Assembly: GCA_016765685.1 (NCBI GenBank)
Contig: JAESPR010000055.1
Coordinates: forward strand, 1 to 38,500
Length of the DNA stretch: 38,500 nucleotides
Source: Colwellia sp.
GTDB lineage: Bacteria; Pseudomonadota; Gammaproteobacteria; Enterobacterales; Alteromonadaceae
Direction of reading: 5' to 3'
The notes beneath the pieces are model-generated. The model saw only the letters and a program-made list of their open reading frames with translations. It was not told the origin of the DNA and did no database searches. Position 1 is the first letter of the stretch, and every line of letters begins with the position of its first letter. Shown here one piece after another: positions 21,736 through 28,499 of the stretch. Position numbers and translations under genes: made by a program.

Positions 21736-21759
21736 ATGTTTAAAATATAAGGGTTTATT

Positions 21760-22221
21760 ATGATTGACACAAAAGGTTTATATTACCAATCGTCTACAGG
21801 TAAGTTTTATCGGTACTTAAAAGAAATTGGTTCTATCTATAAAAACAGTTGTGGTGCTGAATACATAAACATCTACAACAAGGGGAAGACTCATAAAGCG
21901 CATAGACTCGCTTGGTTTATGTTTTACGGTAAAGAGCCCAAGTTTGATGTTGATCACAAAGATGGTGACGGAACAAACAACAGAATAAATAATCTTAGAT
22001 GCGTAACCAAATCAATAAACCAAAGAAACCAAAAGTTGAGCTCAAGAAATAAAAGCGGGGTTGCTGGTGTTTTATGGAGAAAAGCTATAAGCAAATATGA
22101 AATTACAGTAACGGTAAATAAAAAACTAATTAATTTAGGTTACACAGCTAGTTTGTTTGATGCTGCTTGCATAAGAAAATCATTCAATAACAACAATGGA
22201 TTTACAGAGCGTCACGGATGA
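21760..22221 (+). CDS. HNH homing endonuclease with AP2-like C-terminus
   Basis: 153 residues. HKAHRLAWFMFYGKEPKFDV, DHKDGDGTNNRINNLR and KSINQRN form an HNH_3-type nuclease (catalytic His in VDHKDG, Asn pairs NN-x-x-x-N-L). The C-terminal KSGVAGVLWRKAISKYEITV to FDAACIRKSFNNNNG is an AP2-like DNA-binding unit, a common pairing in phage free-standing homing endonucleases. AAGGG ribosome site. It sits immediately behind the structured RNA and inside an inverted repeat, so it may move together with, or have invaded, that locus. Confidence 0.88.
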   Translation: MIDTKGLYYQSSTGKFYRYLKEIGSIYKNSCGAEYINIYNKGKTHKAHRLAWFMFYGKEPKFDVDHKDGDGTNNRINNLRCVTKSINQRNQKLSSRNKSGVAGVLWRKAISKYEITVTVNKKLINLGYTASLFDAACIRKSFNNNNGFTERHG

Positions 22222-22227
22222 CAAACG

Positions 22228-22239
22228 TATCTAATGACC
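22228..22239. repeat. Right arm of inverted repeat around the HNH gene
   Basis: TATCTAATGACC, complementary to 21720-21732 with a single bulge. Begins seven bases after the HNH stop codon. Confidence 0.65.
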
Positions 22240-22265
22240 ACTATATTTAAAATAAAGGAATACTA

Positions 22266-22451
22266 ATGGGTATTAAATATTTACTTTGCCTTCATAGCTA
22301 CAAGCTAATATCAAAAAAATCTAACTTTTACGGAGAGGTAAAGCTGTACGAGTGTGAAAAATGCAAAAAAAGAAAGTGTAAATCACTTGGTTATCCTGAA
22401 ATGGGCCTGCCATCAAAGACCACTTACGAGCATTATAATTTAAACGATTAA
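22266..22451 (+). CDS. Small Cys-containing protein
   Basis: 61 residues with AAAGGAATACTA before the ATG. Contains CLHSYKLIS and later YECEKCKKRKC: four Cys and a His in zinc-ribbon-like spacing. The end (GYPEMGLPSKTTYEHYNL) is polar. Probably a small zinc-binding protein; a nucleic acid role is a guess. Confidence 0.6.
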   Translation: MGIKYLLCLHSYKLISKKSNFYGEVKLYECEKCKKRKCKSLGYPEMGLPSKTTYEHYNLND

Positions 22452-22465
22452 TCAAAGGAAAGGAC

Positions 22466-22558
22466 ATGGTAATAATTAAAACGATAGCGGCTACCGCTGT
22501 GATAGTTATTGTGGTTATAGCTTTCGAGTGGCTAGATAACAAGATGAATGAAAAATAA
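22466..22558 (+). CDS. 30-residue single-pass membrane peptide
   Basis: MVIIKTIAATAVIVIVVIAFEWLDNKMNEK: a clean hydrophobic helix followed by a charged tail, with AAGGAAAGGA before the ATG. The good ribosome site supports it despite the length. Function unknown. Confidence 0.55.
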   Translation: MVIIKTIAATAVIVIVVIAFEWLDNKMNEK

Positions 22559-22579
22559 ATGAATTAAAGGACAATACTA

Positions 22580-22801
22580 ATGAACTGTTTTGAAGAGTAC
22601 AAGGATAGTGATGGAGTTGCTACAAGGGAATTTAAAACCCTAAGGAACGAAATTAGACGGAAGAATACTATAATCATTGAGCTACAAGAAAAGCTCAGAC
22701 CTTTTGTTGATGCGGCTAATGAGATGGTTGAATTTAATACTGATAAACCGCCAATTATTCACGAAAAGCACTGGCTTGAGCTTATTAACAAACATATCTA
22801 A
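22580..22801 (+). CDS. Small helical protein
   Basis: 73 residues, AAAGGAC ribosome site. Residues 17-45 form a charged coiled coil (EFKTLRNEIRRKNTIIIELQ). The end (INKHI) lies inside the left 28-bp direct repeat that bounds the methyltransferase cassette, so its C-terminus may have been rewritten when the cassette arrived. Confidence 0.6.
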   Translation: MNCFEEYKDSDGVATREFKTLRNEIRRKNTIIIELQEKLRPFVDAANEMVEFNTDKPPIIHEKHWLELINKHI

Positions 22802-22812
22802 TAACTAAATAA
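22785..22812. repeat. Direct repeat, left copy, bounding the methyltransferase
   Basis: 28 bases identical to 23437-23464 (begins TTAACAAACATATC, ends AACTAAATAA). In each copy it spans the stop codon of the upstream gene. The two copies are 652 bases apart and bracket exactly one gene. Confidence 0.9.
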
Positions 22813-22822
22813 AGGAATACTA

Positions 22823-23440
22823 ATGAAATACACTAAAAGAAAAGTATTAAACTTATACGCCGGCTTAGGTGGTAATCGTCAGAAGTGGGAGAACTGCGAA
22901 GTGACAGCGGTTGAGATGGACCCTAAAATCGCGGCGGTATATGCTCGACTTCATCCGGAGGACACGTTAATCATTGGTGATGCTCATCAGTATTTATTAG
23001 ACCACCATGAAGAGTTTGATTTTGTATGGAGTTCACCGCCTTGCCAAACTCATTCACGAATGGCTAAAGCAACAAGGCATAAATTAAACCGTTATTCCGA
23101 CATGAGCCTTTACCAGGAGATAATATTTTTAGATCATTTTTTCAAGGGACAGTATGTAGTTGAGAATGTAAAACCGTTTTACAAGCCGTTAGTTGAGCCA
23201 ACACAAAAAGTAGGTCGTCATGTGTTTTGGTCTAACTTTGAGTTTAAAGCAGATGAAATCAAGCAGCCTAAAAACTTTATTAACCAAGCTACTGTTAGCG
23301 GTAAAAAGTTACTTCAAGATTGGTTAGGTATTCATTATGATGAAAACATTTACTACGGTAATAATCATTGCCCGGCTCAAATACTAAGGAACTGTGTTCA
23401 TCCTGACTTGGGGTTACAGATATTTAACCAGGCATTTTAA
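22823..23440 (+). CDS. Cytosine-C5 DNA methyltransferase, compact phage type
   Basis: 205 residues. Motif I is VLNLYAGLGGNR (residues 8-19), motif IV is WSSPPCQTHS with the catalytic Cys74, motif VI is VVENVKP with Glu114, and CVHPDLGLQIFN near the end matches the final helix of phage m5C methyltransferases. The target recognition region is short, about 130-180. The enzyme would transfer methyl from S-adenosylmethionine to cytosine and probably shields phage DNA from host restriction. There is no restriction nuclease partner, so it is an orphan. It is bracketed by 28-bp direct repeats and has its own AAAGGAATACTA ribosome site. Confidence 0.9.
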   Translation: MKYTKRKVLNLYAGLGGNRQKWENCEVTAVEMDPKIAAVYARLHPEDTLIIGDAHQYLLDHHEEFDFVWSSPPCQTHSRMAKATRHKLNRYSDMSLYQEIIFLDHFFKGQYVVENVKPFYKPLVEPTQKVGRHVFWSNFEFKADEIKQPKNFINQATVSGKKLLQDWLGIHYDENIYYGNNHCPAQILRNCVHPDLGLQIFNQAF

Positions 23441-23464
23441 CAAACATATCTAATAACTAAATAA
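23437..23464. repeat. Direct repeat, right copy, bounding the methyltransferase
   Basis: Identical 28 bases to 22785-22812. It begins at the methyltransferase TAA. Presence on both sides of one gene suggests insertion or deletion by recombination at this repeat. Confidence 0.9.
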
Positions 23465-23521
23465 CCATGCTACACTAACGTATAACATTACCCGACAGGT
23501 TTCGTTATTCTCCTTAGTTGT

Positions 23522-23549
23522 AAAGCCTCGCTCCCACGGGGCTTTTTTA
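23522..23549 (+). terminator. Rho-independent terminator of the early operon
   Basis: AAAGCCTCG / CGGGGCTTTTTT with loop CTCCCA. Same stem as the capsid terminator at 1901-1927. Confidence 0.9.
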
Positions 23550-23567
23550 TATCTGAGGTTTGAACTA

Positions 23568-23582
23568 TCCGGAATTTCCGGA
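23568..23582. promoter_or_regulatory. Perfect palindrome between convergent terminators
   Basis: TCCGGAA-T-TTCCGGA, 7-bp arms, lying between the rightward terminator at 23522 and the leftward terminator at 23597. It could be a protein site or a stabilising hairpin; no promoter is near. Confidence 0.45.
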
Positions 23583-23596
23583 CGGTTGGATTTTAG

Positions 23597-23624
23597 GCAA
23601 AAGAAAGCCTCAATTAAGAGGCTT
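23597..23624 (-). terminator. Leftward terminator
   Basis: On the minus strand AAGCCTC-TTAATT-GAGGCTT followed by TCTTTT. Ends the leftward operon 25113-23649. Confidence 0.8.
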
Positions 23625-23648
23625 GGTTCTATGGGTTACATCGATTAA

Positions 23649-23858
23649 CTAGTGACCACCTTTTAATAATTCATCAAAGTAAGCAGCGCTATCAACTTCA
23701 GGCGGTAAGCTATCACACTTTAACCGGTCAACAGCTCGACTAGCAATGCCATGTGATGATTGTAAATACTTCTTTTGTGATTTAACTTGGTCAAAAATAG
23801 ATAAGCAACTGGCTAATATGCTGTCATTGTTTAAGTGATATTCTTTTGATTCGCTCAT
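23649..23858 (-). CDS. Small hypothetical protein
   Basis: 69 residues, ATGA overlap with the upstream gene. MSESKEYHLNNDSILASCLS, then SIFDQVKSQKKYLQSSHGIA. Helical and polar. Last gene before the leftward terminator. Function unknown. Confidence 0.6.
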   Translation of the reverse strand: MSESKEYHLNNDSILASCLSIFDQVKSQKKYLQSSHGIASRAVDRLKCDSLPPEVDSAAYFDELLKGGH

Positions 23859-24181
23859 GATTCGCCCCTTGCTTTTTTAAGTAGTAATTGTGCATCATGT
23901 AATGATTCCGAATCCCATAATTCCGGTGGGGTTTCGGTTTGAGGTGTAACCTTGTTCATTCTGTCGTAATTAATACTATCTATCGCACACTGTAGCTCAA
24001 AAGATAAGTCTTCAATCATTTGATACATATCAGGAGCAGCAGCTATTAAGTTCGCGTTAGCTTTTTCTTCCTCGTGGTCTTCATAATTACTTATTCCGCA
24101 ATCTGATATTAGTCTCCCTTTAGATTCAACATGAGGAAAGTTAGCCGCCCACTCGCCTTTAGTAAATTTAGTTTGTGACAT
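23855..24181 (-). CDS. Phage protein, KFTKGEW / LIAAAPDMY family, paralogue A
   Basis: 108 residues. Begins MSQTKFTKGEWAAN and contains ANLIAAAPDMYQMIEDL and LLLKKARGES. The KFTKGxW start plus ANxxLIAAAPxMY core is a widespread phage family of unknown function. A second member is encoded at 35349-35654 in another leftward operon. The helix after the core is likely; the N-terminal part is a small beta sheet. Overlaps both neighbours by coupled stops and starts. Confidence 0.75.
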   Translation of the reverse strand: MSQTKFTKGEWAANFPHVESKGRLISDCGISNYEDHEEEKANANLIAAAPDMYQMIEDLSFELQCAIDSINYDRMNKVTPQTETPPELWDSESLHDAQLLLKKARGES

Positions 24182-24903
24182 TATGATTTAACCTCTAGTA
24201 ATTGAATGTTAGTGCAGCGGTGAGTATCTACATTGCCTTTGTACGATATAAACAACCCTCTTTCTTTGAGGTAATAACCCTTTCTTATTGTTGTTGATGG
24301 TGATGTAAACTGATAGCATTCACCATCTATTAGCTCTATAGGTGGGGATATCGGTTTGCACTCGCTAGCAATGGCGCCGAAGTATTCAGAGTCGATTAAC
24401 GAACTTCCTCTTTTGTAGACTACGCGCTTAAGTGGTAAGTCGTGAGCTATTGATAGTACAGGCTCGTCGCTTAACTCTATATCGATAAACCATGAACCAA
24501 TCGGTGGAAGCTTTTTATCTTCGCTCATCTCTTGGGTAAAGGTAGGTATTACATCTACAGCGCCATTATCTAAAGCGACAGGGTATTCAAAATCACTAGG
24601 CGTCTTGATATTGTCAAAATCACATACTCCGCCAATATTATTAATCTTAATCATTTCTGCAACCATGTCAGCGGCAGGTGTTGCCCAGTGATTAGATGAA
24701 AACGTAATAGGTTTCTCCATCGAAGTTAACCAACCAGCAAAAGCATAAAGCGCTGTAACTGCATTTATTTCGGTAGGTACTGTAACTGGCTTAACTGGTG
24801 GCTTAGTTCCGCAACCAGGGCAAGCCATAGTTTCAACTACATCAAGTTCGCATTTCCATTCGTGGTTGCAATCAGGGCAACACGCCTCTGTAATCGTATT
24901 CAT
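24181..24903 (-). CDS. Zinc-ribbon phage protein
   Basis: 240 residues. CCPDCNHEW (residues 8-16) and CPGCG (28-32) form an N-terminal zinc ribbon. Residues about 45-90 (NAVTALYAFAGWLTSMEKPI, then FSSNHWATPAADMVAEMIK) match a helical module seen in many phage accessory proteins. Further parts carry PPIGSWFIDIELSD and a C-terminal beta domain (GKGYYLKERGLFISYKG-like). Probably a modular accessory protein. Function unknown. Confidence 0.65.
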   Translation of the reverse strand: MNTITEACCPDCNHEWKCELDVVETMACPGCGTKPPVKPVTVPTEINAVTALYAFAGWLTSMEKPITFSSNHWATPAADMVAEMIKINNIGGVCDFDNIKTPSDFEYPVALDNGAVDVIPTFTQEMSEDKKLPPIGSWFIDIELSDEPVLSIAHDLPLKRVVYKRGSSLIDSEYFGAIASECKPISPPIELIDGECYQFTSPSTTIRKGYYLKERGLFISYKGNVDTHRCTNIQLLEVKS

Positions 24904-24904
24904 G

Positions 24905-24967
24905 TTATTTATTCCCTTTATTAGTTGGCATATAAAACCGATCTGCTGCTTTTTTTGATAAGACCAT
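24905..24967 (-). CDS. Possible 20-residue peptide
   Basis: MVLSKKAADRFYMPTNKGNK, with AAGGTG and a TAATG overlap from the RHH gene. The ribosome site is in the right place; the size makes this uncertain. Basic. Confidence 0.3.
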   Translation of the reverse strand: MVLSKKAADRFYMPTNKGNK

Positions 24968-25113
24968 TATTTATTCACCTTTTTATATTTAGCCATAATC
25001 AGCTCGTTAACAATTGACTGTCTATTAGCGCTAAGGTTTCCCTTTTTTCTTTCAGCTAGAACAATCGCTGTTAGCATTGCGTGTACGTTATCTAATATTT
25101 TAACCTGTTTCAT
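24967..25113 (-). CDS. Small ribbon-helix-helix-like regulator
   Basis: 48 residues from the second of two adjacent ATGs, 6 bases after AAGGAAG. KQVKILDNVHAMLTAIVLA then KGNLSANRQSIVNELI matches an Arc/ParD-type RHH: a short strand, helix A, and helix B with an S-x-x-x-I-V-N-E-L-I core. It would bind DNA as a dimer and may repress the nearby divergent promoter, where a 13-bp sequence is repeated. First gene of the leftward operon. Confidence 0.65.
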   Translation of the reverse strand: MKQVKILDNVHAMLTAIVLAERKKGNLSANRQSIVNELIMAKYKKVNK

Positions 25114-25129
25114 CATTCTTCCTTATAGT

Positions 25130-25188
25130 AGTTGATGAATGAAGTTTACTTTAATTAAAATAAAAGTCAATTAAAAGTTGACGAATGA
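25130..25188. promoter_or_regulatory. Divergent control region with 13-bp direct repeat
   Basis: AGTTGATGAATGA at 25130-25142 and AGTTGACGAATGA at 25176-25188, one mismatch apart, flank an AT-rich core. On the minus strand TTGACT (25169-25164) is followed after 16 bases by TAAACT, a candidate promoter for the RHH gene. The repeats fit binding sites for the RHH product. Confidence 0.5.
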
Positions 25189-25247
25189 TTAAAGGTGACT
25201 TAGTATTACCACATAGAAAACACAGCAGCTTACAAGTGAGAGATATT

Positions 25248-25433
25248 ATGAGTAACAGTTTTGAGCAAGCAGCAATAAGAGCAGGCCAGATACATCTTAA
25301 TGCCAAGATTGACGCACTGGCTGAAATGCTAATTGAAATTGAAGAAGAAGATTATCGAATGGTTCACCAGGTGAAGGGCGCAATAGCAAATCGTATTGAT
25401 GCATTAACTAGCTTTAAGGATAACGCAGAATGA
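25248..25433 (+). CDS. Small helical acidic protein
   Basis: 61 residues from the ATG at 25248, preceded by GAGAGA; an earlier ATG at 25185 falls on the control repeat and lacks a ribosome site. MSNSFEQAAIRAGQIHLNAK, then ALAEMLIEIEEEDYRMVHQV. Fully helical. First of the recombination operon; overlaps the next gene by 4 bases. Function unknown. Confidence 0.6.
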   Translation: MSNSFEQAAIRAGQIHLNAKIDALAEMLIEIEEEDYRMVHQVKGAIANRIDALTSFKDNAE

Positions 25434-25594
25434 ATAACTACCACGACCAATCAACAAACGAGCCGGTAGAGCAGGTTGTTATAATCTCAATCAACGGTGT
25501 TGAGACTGAATTCTTCGGTGATGCGTTAACGTCACCATTAAGCGAAGCGGTTATTTTCTTAACGAAAGAAGTTAAAAAGGAGTTGGAATTCTAA
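25430..25594 (+). CDS. Small hypothetical protein before the annealing protein
   Basis: 54 residues, ATGA overlap upstream and TAATG overlap with the next gene. MNNYHDQSTNEPVEQVVIIS then INGVETEFFGDALTSPLSEA. Single beta hairpin followed by a helix ending KEVKKELEF. Function unknown; coupling implies co-regulation with the annealing protein. Confidence 0.6.
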   Translation: MNNYHDQSTNEPVEQVVIISINGVETEFFGDALTSPLSEAVIFLTKEVKKELEF

Positions 25595-26181
25595 TGTCAA
25601 ACTTAGATTTGTGGGACAAGGTCGAGAAAACAGACCCGAAGCACACCAAGAGCGCAAATGTTCGCGGCAATAAAATAACCGCCATAGCTCCACAGCGTCA
25701 AATTAAGAACGCGACTGAGCAGTTCGGAGTATATGGTATAGCATGGGGCTTTAAGTCTATTAAATTCGATTACGCGCTTGCTGAGTCTACCGGTATAGTT
25801 GTTTTTCATGGTGTATTCTACTTTCCTAAAGGTGAGTTTCCAATCACTTCATCAATAAGCGCCTACAAGGATGGTGCAAGATTAAAGCCTGATGCTGATT
25901 TTGCAAAGAAAGTTGAAACTGATGCTTTGACTAAGGGGCTTAGTAAGCTTGGGTTTAACGCTGATGTATTCATGGGTATGTATGACGATCATAAATACGT
26001 TCAAATGATGCAGGACGAATTCAAAGAGGTTGATCCTGATTTGGAATTAATCATAAATAACCAAGAAGATAGTAAGTGGGTAACTGAAAACTGGGGTGGT
26101 GTCATCGCTAAGAAGTGGGGCGATTTAACGCTAGAGCTAACAACGATTTTAAATAATTCATTTAACGGAGTAAGTCAGTAA
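25594..26181 (+). CDS. Single-strand annealing protein, Rad52-like
   Basis: 195 residues. N-terminus NLDLWDKVEKTDPKHTK, then IKNATEQFGVYGIAWGF (the A-T-E-x-F-G-x-x-G-x-x-W pattern), a strand-rich core, and KVETDALTKGLSKLGFNADV followed by YDDHKY. This is the layout of phage Rad52-superfamily annealing proteins (Sak-type), in which the basic helix KVETDA-x-x-K-G-x-x-x-L-G contacts ssDNA. It should pair complementary single strands in phage recombination or repair. Encoded with SSB and a coiled-coil protein, the usual partners. Confidence 0.78.
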   Translation: MSNLDLWDKVEKTDPKHTKSANVRGNKITAIAPQRQIKNATEQFGVYGIAWGFKSIKFDYALAESTGIVVFHGVFYFPKGEFPITSSISAYKDGARLKPDADFAKKVETDALTKGLSKLGFNADVFMGMYDDHKYVQMMQDEFKEVDPDLELIINNQEDSKWVTENWGGVIAKKWGDLTLELTTILNNSFNGVSQ

Positions 26182-26891
26182 TGAAAATTACAATCTTTAA
26201 AGAGGTAACTACTGAAGGCGTAATAACCTCAATAGAAGAAAACAGCAAAAAGTATCATGACGGCTTATATGCTGATATGAATAATTTACCTGAACGTACA
26301 ATGGTAAAGAAAGGCGCTGCTGAAATTGGCGATATAATCAAGCAGCTTAAAACGGCACGTATAGCGATTACCAAGGCAAACACGGCCGCGGTAAACAAAG
26401 AGCATGACGAAATAATCGAAAGGCTTTTGGTAGCTAATAAGCCGTTTACTGACTTGCTTGACGCTTACAATGTAGAGCGAAAAAAGATTTTAGATTCTGA
26501 AAAGGCACGTAAACAAGCGATAATTGATTTAGATATATTTAATCGTGATCATGAAATGGCTTTGCTTACAGATGAAAACGAAATGCTACGACTAGCTAAT
26601 AAAGCTAAAGAGGAGGAGGAAAGAGCCAAGCAGGTGATTATTGACCGTGATAATTACGCAGCTGAACAGGTAAATCTTGCTGAAGAGCGCCAAAAGCAAG
26701 CGGCTATCGATGCATCAACTAAAAAAACTAACGAAGAAAATTCACGGCTAGCAGATATAAATCATGTTCGCAGCATTAACCGAGCTATATTCATATCATT
26801 CACTAACGCGGGGCTTGATAAAGAAGCAGCAACACTAGCAACTCAAGCGCTAATTGACAGTAAAGTACCAAACACAATCATTCACTACTAA
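26181..26891 (+). CDS. Coiled-coil recombination-associated protein
   Basis: 236 residues, TAATG overlap with the annealing gene. A long coiled coil (about 100-190, rich in Lys, Glu and Arg: NEMLRLANKAKEEEERAKQV) and a C-terminal IFISFTNAGLDKEAATLATQ then ALIDSKVPNTIIHY. The end motif is common to phage proteins encoded between annealing proteins and SSB; their exact job is unclear, possibly organising DNA or nuclease. No nuclease motif seen. Confidence 0.65.
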   Translation: MKITIFKEVTTEGVITSIEENSKKYHDGLYADMNNLPERTMVKKGAAEIGDIIKQLKTARIAITKANTAAVNKEHDEIIERLLVANKPFTDLLDAYNVERKKILDSEKARKQAIIDLDIFNRDHEMALLTDENEMLRLANKAKEEEERAKQVIIDRDNYAAEQVNLAEERQKQAAIDASTKKTNEENSRLADINHVRSINRAIFISFTNAGLDKEAATLATQALIDSKVPNTIIHY

Positions 26892-26905
26892 AGGAAATAA
26901 AGAAA

Positions 26906-27343
26906 ATGGGTAAAATAGCATTAAGTTTAAAAATCAACGTTTCACAAATCGACAAGGCGCGTTTATTCGCAGGGCAAAAGGGTAAGTATTTAGATTGCAC
27001 TATCTTTGTAGATTTAGATCAGCTTGACCAATACGGCAATAGCGGCATGATTACACAGGACGTTAGCAAGGACGAAAAGCAACAAGGCGTCAAAGGTAAT
27101 ATCCTAGGTAATGGTAAAGTGTTCTGGGTTGAGAATGGGCAAGCACCACAGGCACAAGGGCAAGCAGCTCCACAACAGCAGCAAGCGCCTCAACAACAGG
27201 CTCCGCAACAGCAAGCGCCTCAAGGTCAGTTTGCACAACAACAAGCCCAACAAGCCGTAGCTGGTGGTTATCCGCAACAACAGCAACCTAAAGTAAACCC
27301 ACAAGAACCATCAATTGATTTTGATGATGATATACCGTTTTGA
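26906..27343 (+). CDS. ssb: Single-stranded DNA-binding protein
   Basis: 145 residues, AAAGGA ribosome site. N-terminal half is a short OB-like beta domain (KIALSLKINVSQ, KGKYLDCTIFVDL, GNILGNGKVFWVE). Residues about 77-130 are a Gln/Pro/Ala-rich linker (repeated PQQQAPQQ). It ends DFDDDIPF, the acidic tail of SSB that recruits host and phage partners. Shorter than bacterial SSB and more like phage SSB. The tail suggests it can use or compete for the host SSB-interacting proteins. Confidence 0.88.
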   Translation: MGKIALSLKINVSQIDKARLFAGQKGKYLDCTIFVDLDQLDQYGNSGMITQDVSKDEKQQGVKGNILGNGKVFWVENGQAPQAQGQAAPQQQQAPQQQAPQQQAPQGQFAQQQAQQAVAGGYPQQQQPKVNPQEPSIDFDDDIPF

Positions 27344-27534
27344 AGAAGTTAAAAGCTAACCAGTTGGGCCCGTGGTGCGAGTTCTGCTTGCCAAAAACTG
27401 AAAGGGCGACACATGTAGGTAGGGGTTTTAATGGGTTTTCATGTGAGAAGCACAAGGAGGATTTAAAGCGAACAGAAGAAAAAGACGATGGATATATGAG
27501 TGAAGGTGATTATCAAGCTTGGGGTCATCTTTAA
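27340..27534 (+). CDS. Small Cys/His protein, TTG start
   Basis: 64 residues starting at a TTG that overlaps the SSB stop. MKKLKANQLGPWCEFCLPKT, then FSCEKHKEDLKR: a CxxC followed by CxxH, a zinc-finger layout. The TTG start and overlap imply translational coupling to SSB. Likely nucleic acid binding; inferred. Confidence 0.55.
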   Translation: MKKLKANQLGPWCEFCLPKTERATHVGRGFNGFSCEKHKEDLKRTEEKDDGYMSEGDYQAWGHL

Positions 27535-27572
27535 CAAATAACAACGCCTCTACGGAGGCAAGGAGAATATAA

Positions 27573-27743
27573 ATGGTACTTACAAAGCAGCAACGAGAAG
27601 ATTTTGAAAAAGCAGCTAGAGTAATGATGAAGTATTTAGGTGAAAACCATCACCCACATGTCACGGTGATAATTGACAATGGCAAAGCTGAAATTTTAGA
27701 AGCGTCATCCTCCATCGTTACTGAAGACTACATAGCAGATTAA
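27573..27743 (+). CDS. Small acidic hypothetical protein
   Basis: 56 residues with a strong AAGGAG ribosome site 7 bases before the ATG. MVLTKQQREDFEKAARVMMK, then NHHPHVTVIIDNGKAEIL. Helix then a beta strand pair. Preceded by a hairpin GCCTC/GAGGC at 27546-27559. Function unknown. Confidence 0.6.
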   Translation: MVLTKQQREDFEKAARVMMKYLGENHHPHVTVIIDNGKAEILEASSSIVTEDYIAD

Positions 27744-27751
27744 GGAATAAC

Positions 27752-27934
27752 ATGAAACTCATCACAGCACGAGATAGCAGAAAGAAATGTAACGCGCCTT
27801 GGGGTTGTGGTGAGGTTATATTCACAGGTTACAGGCATTCAAAGCACAGGCGCGGCAAGCACTTATGCGAACCGTGTACAGAACGCGCTGAAGATGAATT
27901 ATTTTGGCGCTTATTATTAAATAAGGTAGGGTAA
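27752..27934 (+). CDS. Small zinc-finger-like protein
   Basis: 60 residues. KKCNAPWGCGEVIFTGYRHS and HLCEPCTERAEDELF: CxxxxxC and CxxC pairs plus several His and Arg. Looks like a compact metal-binding protein, similar in style to other small phage Cys proteins. AAGGAATA ribosome site. Function unknown. Confidence 0.6.
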   Translation: MKLITARDSRKKCNAPWGCGEVIFTGYRHSKHRRGKHLCEPCTERAEDELFWRLLLNKVG

Positions 27935-27935
27935 T

Positions 27936-28136
27936 ATGAATTTAAAACTAACGATTAAAAATTGGCGGTGGTGGGTTGTTGTCCCATTTGCATTACCTAT
28001 ACTTTTGGTTATTAGTATTCCAGCGGGTATAATATTCATTCTTGAATTGTTAATTGCAGCAGTTGAATTGGTGAATTTTGGGAATAGGCATTCAATGGTA
28101 GGAAGGCGTATTTTAGCATGGGTGCATGGTAACTAA
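27936..28136 (+). CDS. Small membrane protein
   Basis: 66 residues. An aromatic start (NWRWWVVVPFALPILLVISI) leads into two hydrophobic segments, the second about residues 29-48 (AGIIFILELLIAAVELV). Basic end (GRRILAWVHGN). Located just upstream of the lysis block but separated by one gene; could be part of lysis or host interference. Confidence 0.6.
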   Translation: MNLKLTIKNWRWWVVVPFALPILLVISIPAGIIFILELLIAAVELVNFGNRHSMVGRRILAWVHGN

Positions 28137-28216
28137 TGCCACTAACCACTATTAACGGGCAATTACCGTTGCTCGTCATTAATAACCTAGACCACTTAAT
28201 AATAAGGAAGAGTAAG

Positions 28217-28489
28217 ATGTATAGAATATGCCTAGCTGAGCCACATGAAGTATGTGAAACATGGGACACTTTAAAGGGTGAGATTAATGAGGTATTTGTT
28301 AACTCTCAATATACTCATGTTAAATTTACCGGCTGTGATGAGATAATGGAAGCAAAAGCCATTTATGGTGATGATGGAGTGCCACTTGTTTTTATAGGGC
28401 TAGATGTTACCGAGGAATATAATAAATACTCAAGAGAGTTAAATAAAAAATTACAGGGTTTAGTCGGTGGTACTAAATTAAACAAGTAG
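28217..28489 (+). CDS. Hypothetical protein before the endolysin
   Basis: 90 residues from the ATG at 28217 (MYRICLAEPHEVCETWDTLK), with AAGGAAGAG upstream; an in-frame ATG at 28136 that overlaps the previous stop would add 27 residues of poor character. Small alpha/beta protein with three Cys. Function unknown. Confidence 0.6.
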   Translation: MYRICLAEPHEVCETWDTLKGEINEVFVNSQYTHVKFTGCDEIMEAKAIYGDDGVPLVFIGLDVTEEYNKYSRELNKKLQGLVGGTKLNK

Positions 28490-28499
28490 AGGGTATAAC

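Noticed and set aside
21272-22260. Group I intron containing an HNH gene
   Set aside because: The usual P7/P3 core sequences (for example the GACTA...TAGTC pair) are not visible, the RNA is not inside a coding gene, and a second copy lacks any ORF.
27104-27304. Leu/Arg-rich ORF on the minus strand
   Set aside because: It is the antisense shadow of the Gln/Pro-rich SSB linker.
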